DNA of 64,000 nucleotides. Source: Bartonella taylorii (GTDB taxonomy: Bacteria > Pseudomonadota > Alphaproteobacteria > Rhizobiales > Rhizobiaceae). The notes beneath the pieces were generated by a model. It did not search any database. It had not been told where the DNA came from and saw only the letters and a list, made by a program, of their open reading frames with translations. Position numbers and translations under genes: made by a program. Shown here piece after piece: positions 48,210-56,806 of this stretch (the first letter of the stretch is position 1; each line of letters starts with the position of its first letter). The stretch spans positions 451,001 to 515,000 of the forward strand of contig NZ_CP083693.1 in NCBI RefSeq assembly GCF_023920105.1. The letters run 5' to 3'.

Positions 48210-48686
48210 ACGTTATCTCAAAAGATAAGAATGAGCGGATCTATAATGCTCCTAAGGAAAGATGTCTAGATATTTTATTGTTCTTTATATGAAAATGGTA
48301 AAGTCTATAGCTTAATTGGCTAATTGGCTGTACGATTAAATATGATACCCCTCTTGATCTTATATAAAAATAAACCCATTATAGAAGAATCTATGAATAA
48401 ATGTTCTGATTGTTATACGGGACTATAGTTGGAGGATCGTCGAGCGTAATGCCCGAACAAAATTCAGAGGAGCCTTCTTGTGGTTATAAGCAGTTTAGGC
48501 CTTCGTTCTGTTTTATAAATTTTATCAGTAATTGTATGCATTTAAGGGATATTTTGCCGTTGTTTGCTTTGAGCGAAATCTTTTTGCGTTCAATGTACTT
48601 GAACAATTGTGCGAATGAAAGCTCATGAATTTGTTTTGTCAATTGCGCGCTTTTAAGCTTTTAAAGAGATTTTTGAAGGGTGAACT
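48210..48686. other. Spacer upstream of the TerC gene
   Basis: No gene is recognised. A 72-codon plus-strand frame at 48410-48628 has no family resemblance and no clear ribosome-binding site, and is treated as chance. Confidence 0.4.
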
Positions 48687-50240
48687 ATGATGGAATGGAT
48701 CACTGATCCCCATGCGTGGTTTGGTTTGGTCACATTGGTTTTTCTCGAAATTGTTTTAGGCATAGATAACCTTGTCTTTATTGCAATTTTAGCCGAAAAA
48801 TTGCCGCTACATTTGCGTGATCGTGCGCGCATGATAGGCCTTACTTTAGCACTAGTTATGCGACTTTTTCTTCTTACGGTTATTGGATGGGTGATGAATC
48901 TCGATACGATAATTCTTTCATTCTCGTCTTTTGTATTTAGTTGGCATAGCATTATTTTAATTGGCGGTGGGGCTTTTTTGCTGGCAAAGGGAACGCTAGA
49001 ATTACATGAGAGGTTGGAAGGGGTACCGCATGAAAGAAAAACAAGGGTTGCTTATGCTGTTTTTTGGCAAGTAATTGTTCAAATCGTGGTTCTGGATGCC
49101 GTTTTTTCCTTAGATAGTATTATTACTGCCACAGGTATGATTATAAAAGAGCAGGCAGTGGTTATGTATATTGCAGTTATTGCTGCTATGGGTGTGATGA
49201 TGTGTGGATCTGGCGCTCTTATGCGTTTTATTAATCGTCATTCTACTATTGTAATTCTTTGTCTTGGCTTTTTGATGATGATTGGATTTACTCTCATTGT
49301 TGAAGGATTTGGCTTTCATATTCCAAAAGGGTATTTATATGCTGCTATCGGTTTTTCTGTTCTTATTGAAGCTTTTAATCAAATTGGACGTCGTAATCGT
49401 GAAAAGATGATTACAACAAATGATCTACGTGGTCGAACAGCTGATGCTGTTTTGAGGCTTTTGGGAGGGGGAAACAAAGAGGGTAATCTTGGTGAGACTG
49501 TAGATGTCATTGCTGAACAAGCTGCAGCTTCTGAGTTATTTCGACCGGAAGAAAAAGAGATGATTCGTGGCGTTCTTGATTTGGCTGATCGTCCTGTTCG
49601 CTCTATCATGTCGCCGCGCAATGAAATTGAGTGGTTGGATTTAAATGGCGATGAGAATGAAATGCGTGAAGAACTACAACAGGTTAAACATAGTCGCTTA
49701 ATTCTTGCACGTGATAAAGTGGATGAATTTGTTGGTGTTGCTTTGACAAAAGATCTTCTTTTGAATTTGGCTGAGGGAAAAAAGATTAATTGGAAAAAAG
49801 CTATGCGAGAACCACTTGTTGTTCATGAAAATACAAGCGTTTTACGATTGATGGAGCAATTACGCCATTCTTCGATTCAGCTTGCAATTATTGTTGATGA
49901 GCATGGCTCTTTTGAAGGGATTGCAACACCAACCGATATTCTTGAGGCTATTGCAGGTGATTTTCCTGATGATGATGAAGAGCCCATGATAGCAGAACAA
50001 CTTGAAAATGGAAGTCTTCTTGTTGAAGGATACGCTGATATTCGTCGTTTAAGTGGTTATCTTGGGCGTAATCTTGTTGATGAGGCAGATCGTTATACTA
50101 CTCTGGCAGGATTTATGCTTTGGCAGTTTGGTCATTTGCCGAATGAGGGGGAAAGCTTTGAAACTGACGGTCTATGCTTTAAAGTTATCGAAATGGATCG
50201 TCGAAATGTATCTAAAGTCCTTATCTCTCCTCTCGTGTAG
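48687..50240 (+). CDS. TerC-family membrane protein with CBS and CorC/HlyC domains
   Basis: A 517-residue inner-membrane protein. Residues 1-235 are the TerC domain: LVFLEIVLGIDNLVFIAILA with the conserved Glu-Asp metal-site residues, and the repeated motif VVLDAVFSLDSIITATGM. Two CBS domains follow (about 300-420; IMSPRNEIEWLDLNGDENEM, then IVDEHGSFEGIATPTDILEA), and a CorC_HlyC transporter-associated domain (about 435-515; YADIRRLSGYLGRNLVDEAD). This architecture is that of YegH/YoaE-like proteins; TerC relatives have been linked to manganese export, and the CBS/CorC part may sense nucleotides. A GAAGGG site precedes tandem ATGs at 48687 and 48690. Single-gene unit. Confidence 0.9.
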   Translation: MMEWITDPHAWFGLVTLVFLEIVLGIDNLVFIAILAEKLPLHLRDRARMIGLTLALVMRLFLLTVIGWVMNLDTIILSFSSFVFSWHSIILIGGGAFLLAKGTLELHERLEGVPHERKTRVAYAVFWQVIVQIVVLDAVFSLDSIITATGMIIKEQAVVMYIAVIAAMGVMMCGSGALMRFINRHSTIVILCLGFLMMIGFTLIVEGFGFHIPKGYLYAAIGFSVLIEAFNQIGRRNREKMITTNDLRGRTADAVLRLLGGGNKEGNLGETVDVIAEQAAASELFRPEEKEMIRGVLDLADRPVRSIMSPRNEIEWLDLNGDENEMREELQQVKHSRLILARDKVDEFVGVALTKDLLLNLAEGKKINWKKAMREPLVVHENTSVLRLMEQLRHSSIQLAIIVDEHGSFEGIATPTDILEAIAGDFPDDDEEPMIAEQLENGSLLVEGYADIRRLSGYLGRNLVDEADRYTTLAGFMLWQFGHLPNEGESFETDGLCFKVIEMDRRNVSKVLISPLV

Positions 50241-50841
50241 TCGGAAAAAGCTTATTATTTTAATAGGCAAGGTAATAGGAAAATATCTTTTTATTGTAGA
50301 GAGCGGAAAGGATATGGAGATTGGTGGTTCGATTATGATGTCATTGTTTTCTAGCGGGGTTTTAAGAGTAAAGGATGGACTATGCAAAAGTTAAATTATC
50401 AATGAATTTTTATGCTAAAGAAGGGTTTTTATTGATAATCTACTAGAGGAAGAAGTGAGAAAATGACGCAGAGCTATTTGTGAAATGGTCATTAAACTTA
50501 AAAAAGAACTCCTTTTATGGAAAGTATTATAGAGTGTATTGCACTAAAAAATGACAATCCTAATATTCAATGTTGAAAATCGATTGAAGGTTATAGAATC
50601 TACTATTTTTCTATAAAAGATATTCGGTAGACTGGTGAGGTAGGTCTTTTTAAAGGGAAATTGCAAGTTTATGTATCTTGATACAGTGGAACTAGTACAG
50701 AAAAAGGGCGCTTTAATACTTAGTATAAAAAAGATAAGTGAAGAATAATGATTGCGTTAACTTACATAAGAAGCCTAGTTTAACGCGGTTATTTCTATTT
50801 ACACATGTACAAAAAAGAGAAAGGCTTTGATCTTTTTTTAT
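50241..50841. other. Spacer without recognisable gene
   Basis: About 600 AT-rich bases between the TerC gene and the convergent membrane-protein gene. No homology and no clear terminator hairpin was found by eye. Confidence 0.45.
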
Positions 50842-51795
50842 TTATTCAGGTGGTGTTTTGGGAACTTGCTTCCAGTATTGTTGCGCTTCAAAAATTGCTA
50901 CAACAAATAACGAAATGATAAGCGGTATAATCAAATAAAGCATTCTAAATACAATAAGTGCTGCGATAACATCAGTTGGATTTATATTGGGCATACCTGT
51001 TATGAATAATGCTTCAAGAACACCAATCCCCCCTGCTGGAGCATTGGAGAGAAGAGTTATCGTAAAAGATGTTAGGAAAACACCGAGCACAGAAATAAAA
51101 TTAACATCTGTGTTGTGTGGAAGAACCGCGTATATAATTCCTGCTGCTGCTAAAAGTTCTAAAGGGCTAATAAGGAGCTGTTGAATGACAATTTTTAATC
51201 GTGGATAGGAAAGTTGAATTTTTTTGCCCAAGTGTAAGGGTTTTAATTGAAGCCAGCTGCCAAAAGCATAGAGTGCTATACAACCAAGAAGGATTGCGCC
51301 AATTGTTGTTCCAAGCCATTCAGGAAGCTCATCATGAATGAGAGTGATAATTTCGGGTTGCAAAATCAAAACGATCCCAAAGAGTAAGATTGTGCCTATC
51401 ACAAAGGTAAAAGAGCAAAAACCCACCAATATCGCGATTTCTGTTCCATTTAATCCTTTCATTTTATAGGCGCGATAGCGCACGACCGCACCAGAAAAAA
51501 CGGAAGCACCAATATTATGTGAAAGGGCATAAGTAGTAAACGAACATATCGCGATAAAAATCCAAGAAATCTTATGACCAAGATGCTGCAAGGCAATTCG
51601 GTCATATCCAGCAAGAGCCGCATAAGCCAAGAGAGAACACGAACAGGCTAACAGCCATTGTTGTGCATTTAAATTGCTCAAGCGTTCCAATACATCATTA
51701 AAAGAAATGGCAGAGAGCTTTATATAAAGAATGCGGATAGATACCAGCATTGCTAAGATACCAATAAATGGCCATATAAATTGCTTTATTTTCAC
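50842..51795 (-). CDS. UPF0104 / LPG-synthase-like transmembrane protein (YbhN family)
   Basis: A 317-residue protein with about eight hydrophobic segments: FIWPFIGILAMLVSIRILYI near the start, then GYDRIALQHLGHKISW, SHNIGASVFSGAVVRYRAYK and LSNAPAGGIGVLEALFITGM. The S/G-rich NIGAS..GGAVRYR and P-GGIGxxE motifs are those of the lysylphosphatidylglycerol-synthase flippase-like domain. The soluble aminoacyltransferase domain of MprF is absent, so it belongs to the stand-alone YbhN/UPF0104 group of unknown transport role. It is 15 bases downstream of the CPA2 antiporter gene and co-transcribed with it. Confidence 0.85.
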   Translation of the reverse strand: MKIKQFIWPFIGILAMLVSIRILYIKLSAISFNDVLERLSNLNAQQWLLACSCSLLAYAALAGYDRIALQHLGHKISWIFIAICSFTTYALSHNIGASVFSGAVVRYRAYKMKGLNGTEIAILVGFCSFTFVIGTILLFGIVLILQPEIITLIHDELPEWLGTTIGAILLGCIALYAFGSWLQLKPLHLGKKIQLSYPRLKIVIQQLLISPLELLAAAGIIYAVLPHNTDVNFISVLGVFLTSFTITLLSNAPAGGIGVLEALFITGMPNINPTDVIAALIVFRMLYLIIPLIISLFVVAIFEAQQYWKQVPKTPPE

Positions 51796-51810
51796 GCTTC
51801 TATACCCATT

Positions 51811-53565
51811 TTATATTTTCTGTAAATTCAATTCATGATTTTGCATATTTTTTACAGATCTCTTCCCTGTTAAATGTTCTATAACACCATTGGCAATTTC
51901 TTCACCATCAGTTACTACAACATCTGCACCTAAATCAACGAGATAAGTTGTTTCTACATCGGATAGTGCATGCGTGATTATCTGGATATCCTTCTTCATA
52001 CCACGTATATTCACTATACATTCTCCTACTTCAATGGTACTTCGCATTGTAATAACAACTTTGTGTGCATTGCTCATATTTGTTGCGTTCATTATTTCTG
52101 GTTGAATGATATTGCCACAAATCACCTCGAAGCCATCCGTAATCGCTTGGTCAGCGAGGCGTTTTGATTCTTCCACTATCACCACAGGTTCACCTCTGTT
52201 TACTAAAGATAATGCAACACATTTACCAATATGACCGTAGCCAATGATTACGATATGGTTGGTTTTTAAGGTTATTGGTAAAAATTCATTGTCAGGATTT
52301 TGCGGATCAATATCAATGATTGTTTGTGTATTTTGTAAATTTGTAGGAGAGTTCTCTAGACGTTTTTTAATTTTGTTGCAAGCCATGAAAACAAGTGGAT
52401 TAAGCAAAATAGAAAGAATTGCTCCTCCAAGAATTAAATCGTGGGCATCGTTGTTTAAAAGCCCTAAGCTCAGACTTAAGCCTGCAAGAATAAAAGAAAA
52501 TTCTCCGATTTGGGCAAGACTTGCAGAAATGGTCAAAGCTGTTGCATTAGAATAGCGAAAAGCTTTAACGATGAAAAAGGCAACAGCTGATTTTCCTAGT
52601 ATAATAATGAATAACGTTGCTAAGAGGGGGAAAAAATGAGTCAATAGCTTCCCTGGGTCAAATAACATGCCCACAGAAACAAAAAAGAGAACAGAAAACG
52701 CATCTCGTAGTGGTAAAGATTCTTCTGCTGCACGATGGCTTAACTCTGATTCACTCATAACCATGCCAGCAAAAAAGGCACCAAGAGAGAGAGAAACACC
52801 AAATAAATGAGCTGCTCCGAAAGCTACTCCTAATGCAATAGCAAAGACACTTAGACGAAATAATTCACGTGATCCAGATTGTGCACTCATTTTTAGTAAC
52901 CACGGGATAACACGTCGCCCAATAATTAGCATAAGTGCAATAAATACAATAACTTTCAGGATAGTAAGACCAAAAATTCCCCAAATACTTAAGTCTAGCC
53001 ATTGAACAAGAGGATCAAACGCTTCTTTTTTTGTATTGCTAAGGACGTTTGCTAATGATGGTATAAGGACAAGGATAAGAACCATCGCTAAATCTTCAAT
53101 AATCAACCATCCAACAGCAATGCGTCCTTTTTCTGTTTCAATAAGATGGCGTTCTTGCAAAGCACGCAGCAGGATAACGGTACTTGCTATTGATAAAGCT
53201 AAACCAAAGACCAAACTACCGCTGAAGCCCCATCCCATGATTAAACCAAGGCACAAGCCTAGAAAAGTAGAAAATGCCATCTGTGCAATGGCCGCAGGGA
53301 TAGCGATAGCTCTTACAGATAAAAGGTCTTTTAATGAAAAATGAAGCCCAACACCAAACATCAGCAAAATGACACCAATTTCAGCGAGCTGGTTGATAAT
53401 AACGGAATCTATTCTAAAGCCACCTGTATTGGGACCGACAATAACACCGGCTAACAAGTATCCTACAAGTGGTGAGATACGCAAACGGCTAGCAATCATT
53501 CCTAAAAGAAATGCTAAACATAAACCTGCGACAATAGTTGTAATCAGTGGTGTATCATGGAGCAT
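51811..53565 (-). CDS. CPA2-family K+/H+ antiporter with TrkA-N domain (YbaL/Kef-like)
   Basis: A 584-residue protein. Residues 1-390 form the Na+/H+ exchanger domain (SRLRISPLVGYLLAGVIVGP, GVILLMFGVGLHFSLKDLL and SLSLGAFFAGMVMSESELSH). A hydrophilic linker leads to a RCK/TrkA-N domain from about residue 430 (HIVIIGYGHIGKCVALSLVN with the GxGxxG nucleotide-binding loop). Such proteins use the proton gradient to expel K+ or Na+, gated by nucleotide or glutathione binding to the TrkA-N domain. It lacks a TrkA-C domain, as in YbaL. It lies directly upstream of the UPF0104 gene on the minus strand. Size and motifs are normal. Confidence 0.9.
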   Translation of the reverse strand: MLHDTPLITTIVAGLCLAFLLGMIASRLRISPLVGYLLAGVIVGPNTGGFRIDSVIINQLAEIGVILLMFGVGLHFSLKDLLSVRAIAIPAAIAQMAFSTFLGLCLGLIMGWGFSGSLVFGLALSIASTVILLRALQERHLIETEKGRIAVGWLIIEDLAMVLILVLIPSLANVLSNTKKEAFDPLVQWLDLSIWGIFGLTILKVIVFIALMLIIGRRVIPWLLKMSAQSGSRELFRLSVFAIALGVAFGAAHLFGVSLSLGAFFAGMVMSESELSHRAAEESLPLRDAFSVLFFVSVGMLFDPGKLLTHFFPLLATLFIIILGKSAVAFFIVKAFRYSNATALTISASLAQIGEFSFILAGLSLSLGLLNNDAHDLILGGAILSILLNPLVFMACNKIKKRLENSPTNLQNTQTIIDIDPQNPDNEFLPITLKTNHIVIIGYGHIGKCVALSLVNRGEPVVIVEESKRLADQAITDGFEVICGNIIQPEIMNATNMSNAHKVVITMRSTIEVGECIVNIRGMKKDIQIITHALSDVETTYLVDLGADVVVTDGEEIANGVIEHLTGKRSVKNMQNHELNLQKI

Positions 53566-53666
53566 AGAATATTTACGACTTTTTATTAAAAATGAATGTG
53601 TTGAAACGATTGTAACTTTTTTATGAGAAGAAGAGGGTGGTCGTTATATGAATTGACATGGCATTT

Positions 53667-56180
53667 TCATTTTAATTTGGTATTTGTACGATTATTCCGT
53701 CTACGCCACCAATCCCCTAACAGGAGTAAAATAGGAGCGGCAATAAAGATAGAGGACGATGTTGCAATTATAATTCCAAAGACCATGGGCAATGCAAAAT
53801 TATGGACAGCGCTTCCGCCCCATATCGCCATAGGTAACATAGCGAGAACCGTGGTAGCTGATGTAAAGAGACAGCGGATAAGAACTTGGTTAATTGAGAG
53901 ATCAATGAGTTCTCGCAACGGCATTTTTTTATAAAGACGCATATTTTCGCGCATTCGATCATAGACAACGACTTTATCATTTATGGAATAACCAACAATT
54001 GTTAAAAGAGCAGCGATGGCTGTTAAATTGAAATCAAATTGAAATAAAGCAAAAAAACCAATCATTTTGGTGGTGTCTAAGATGAGCGTTACAATTGCTC
54101 CAACTGCAAAGAACCATTCAAAGCGCAACCATATATAGAGAGACATAGCAATTGCAGCTAGAATAACAGCAGTAAAAGCAGCGGTGGCAAGCTCGCCTGA
54201 AATTTTGGGGCCAACAACCTCTATCTGATCGAATGTGACATCAGGATAGATATTTTGTACAGCTGTTTTGACCTTATCAATGACGATGCTTTGTTGTGCT
54301 TCGCTGCCATTTTGTTTCTGCATGCGAACCAGTACAGTGTTTGCATTATCAATATTTTGCAACGTAACTTCACCAATGTTCAGGGTAGAAAGCTTAGAAC
54401 GTAAGGTTGCTAAATCTGCCGGTGCTTTTGTGGTAATACTCATTTGGCTGCCACCAATGAAATCAATTCCGAAATTCAATCCAGGCTTAAAAAACAGAAA
54501 GACTGAAGCAATTGATAAAATAATTGAGACACCAATACCAATGAAGCGCGCTTTCATAAAGCGGAAGTTTGTATTTTGTGGAATGATATTGAAAATAGAG
54601 TGAAGATGCAGAGTTTTAATTTTCCACTTACGGATTACCCAAATCATCATGATGCGCACAATTGTGATATTCGTGAACATGGAGATAATAATGCCAAGCA
54701 ACATTGTTACAGCAAAACCGCGAACAGGACCGGTACCAAACCAAAAAAGTAAAATAGTTGCAATAATTGCAGTAACATTTGCATCAATAATGGTTGCGAA
54801 AGCGTGTTTGAAACCACGGTCTAAGGCTGCAAAGGCGCTGACACCTTTTCGGCTTTCTTCCCGGATTCGTTCATTGATGAGAATATTGGCATCAACAGAG
54901 ATACCAATGCCTAAAATAATACCAGCAATACCTGGTAGTGTGAGTGTCGCACCGAGGAGACTTAGTGCAGCAAATGTTAAAATAGTGTGGAGTGCTAGTG
55001 CTATATTCGCAATGATTCCCCAAATTCTGTAGAGAAGGAAAATAAAAACTGTAACAAGAATAAAGCCGATTATGCCGGTATAAAGCCCCATTTGGATGGC
55101 GTCAGCACCAAGATTTGGGCCTACAGTTCTCTCTTCAATTACCGTTAATGGTGCAGGTAAGGAACCAGCACGGAGGAGCGCAGCCAGAGTTGATGCTTCT
55201 TTGGGATCAAAATTTCCTGTAATTTGACCTTGTCCATTGGGAATGACGCTATTGATGGTAGGAGCTGTCAAAACTTTGTTATCAAGAACGATTGCAAAAG
55301 GGCGGTTAATATTTTGTCGTGTTATATCTGCAAATATCTTTGCACCAGCGGAATTCATGGTAAATGAAATAATAGAACGTCCTGGCATTTGCGGATCAAA
55401 ACCTGCACGGGCGTCTTTCAGTACATTTCCGTCTAAGGCGATTTGATTATAAATTGCGTAGCGTTGTGTCTCATCCGTATATCCAGGAAGAATTGAAACA
55501 CCTGCGGGTGGTTTATTTATATCCACATTAGAGGGCACAAGATGAAAGGACATCTTAGCAGTTGTTCCTAAAAGATCACGCAGCTGCTTTGGGTCTTGTA
55601 AGCCTGGCAGTTGAACCATAATACGATCGGTTCCTACCTTTTGGATGGCTGGCTCACTAACACCAACTTGATCTATACGTCGACGGATGATTTCTAAGCT
55701 TTGTTCAACAGCATTGCTAATACGATCCTTCATACCAGCTTCAGTTAATATGATACGGATAGTTTCATTTTGAACACTGATGGTGATGTCATTGGCTGTA
55801 GAGCCAAAGCTACTGTGTATGGGGGTTATCAATGTCTTCAAAGCTGAGAGGGCTTTTTCAATTTGTGATGGATCAGAAATAAGTGCAACAACACCCCCTT
55901 CGATGATACGAACACTTGTTGTATGAATTTGTTTTTCACGGAGTATGTTACGCACATTTGCTAAAATTATGTGTAATTGATCGCGTTTTAATGTTTTGCT
56001 ATCGACTTCAAGTAGGAGAGAAGAGCCTCCTTGAAGGTCAAGCCCAAGTGTCACACGGGTGTTGGTTAAGAATTGTGAGTTTGTAACCTGTTCTTGCGAA
56101 AACAAATTGGGTAAAGCGACGTAAATGCTGCTTAAAAGGATAAAACAATAAAGGGTAGTTAACCAACCGGGTGTACGCAT
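53667..56180 (-). CDS. secDF: Fused protein-translocase subunits SecD-SecF
   Basis: An 837-residue natural fusion of SecD (about 1-525) and SecF (about 545-837), which uses proton motive force to help complete Sec-dependent export. Seen are the N-terminal helix, LGLDLQGGSSLLLEVDSKTL (periplasmic P1 domain), SEPAIQKVGTDRIMVQLPGL, the RAGSLPAPLTVIEERTVGPN loop, the SecD helix 4 motif GIGISVDANILINERIREE with its conserved Asp, and in SecF LNFGIDFIGGSQMSI and SINDKVVVYDRMREN. Each half has six transmembrane segments by family. Fused SecDF is usual in several alphaproteobacteria, including Bartonella. No yajC is adjacent in this window. Confidence 0.96.
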   Translation of the reverse strand: MRTPGWLTTLYCFILLSSIYVALPNLFSQEQVTNSQFLTNTRVTLGLDLQGGSSLLLEVDSKTLKRDQLHIILANVRNILREKQIHTTSVRIIEGGVVALISDPSQIEKALSALKTLITPIHSSFGSTANDITISVQNETIRIILTEAGMKDRISNAVEQSLEIIRRRIDQVGVSEPAIQKVGTDRIMVQLPGLQDPKQLRDLLGTTAKMSFHLVPSNVDINKPPAGVSILPGYTDETQRYAIYNQIALDGNVLKDARAGFDPQMPGRSIISFTMNSAGAKIFADITRQNINRPFAIVLDNKVLTAPTINSVIPNGQGQITGNFDPKEASTLAALLRAGSLPAPLTVIEERTVGPNLGADAIQMGLYTGIIGFILVTVFIFLLYRIWGIIANIALALHTILTFAALSLLGATLTLPGIAGIILGIGISVDANILINERIREESRKGVSAFAALDRGFKHAFATIIDANVTAIIATILLFWFGTGPVRGFAVTMLLGIIISMFTNITIVRIMMIWVIRKWKIKTLHLHSIFNIIPQNTNFRFMKARFIGIGVSIILSIASVFLFFKPGLNFGIDFIGGSQMSITTKAPADLATLRSKLSTLNIGEVTLQNIDNANTVLVRMQKQNGSEAQQSIVIDKVKTAVQNIYPDVTFDQIEVVGPKISGELATAAFTAVILAAIAMSLYIWLRFEWFFAVGAIVTLILDTTKMIGFFALFQFDFNLTAIAALLTIVGYSINDKVVVYDRMRENMRLYKKMPLRELIDLSINQVLIRCLFTSATTVLAMLPMAIWGGSAVHNFALPMVFGIIIATSSSIFIAAPILLLLGDWWRRRNNRTNTKLK

Positions 56181-56252
56181 GATATATTCCGCTAATAGGC
56201 AATCTAATAGTTATTAAAGTTAAAGGCAGAGATAAGATGATAGTTGCATAAT

Positions 56253-56627
56253 TCAACCAAGAGGGGGAGCGCGTTTATTTAAAAAAAATTGTGTTTGAAG
56301 ATTTCCAAGCTGTTTGCAAATAATTACAGCATTCATTAAAAAGCGCTTTAATGCAGAGATGTTTTGAAAAGCACTGATAGGCAGAACAGGATCTGTATGA
56401 AGTATTCCAAACTTTTTCTTCTCAGTTGTTGCAACTCTTAATTGGGCATGCTTGTTATGTAGTTCCAGCGTATTTGTTTTAACTACATTACTTGCTTGTG
56501 GCTGTTTGAGCCAATAGGTGCGTGTTCCTAGATTATTTACCAACAATATGCCAAAGCTGGACAGAAGAAACCAAGTCGCAAAAGGGAGAAAATTTTCTTT
56601 TTTGCAATAGAGGTGCAAAAAAAGCAT
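56253..56627 (-). CDS. Hypothetical single-pass membrane protein
   Basis: A 124-residue protein starting at the ATG 56627 (MLFLHLYCKKENFLPFATWF), chosen because AGAAGGG lies eight to fourteen bases upstream; the frame also extends to 56678. One hydrophobic segment (FATWFLLSSFGILLV) is followed by a polar tail (LELHNKHAQLRVATTEKKKF and beyond). The shape (one N-terminal helix, then a short soluble region) resembles small division or envelope proteins, but no family motif is visible. It lies 72 bases upstream of secDF on the same strand, so it may be co-transcribed. Confidence 0.5.
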   Translation of the reverse strand: MLFLHLYCKKENFLPFATWFLLSSFGILLVNNLGTRTYWLKQPQASNVVKTNTLELHNKHAQLRVATTEKKKFGILHTDPVLPISAFQNISALKRFLMNAVIICKQLGNLQTQFFLNKRAPPLG

Positions 56628-56806
56628 GCTCAAATCCCTTCTTTTTAATCTTATTGAGTCCACTACTATTAGTCTCACTCTTATTATCAGTATTATAGGA
56701 AGAGGGAAAGCTTTTATAAGATTATTCTACAAAAGTTGAAAATATTTGCCTCATGTCATATTCTAAGAGGGGGGGGTAGATTCCTCTTTATACATCTAAG
56801 GTAGAT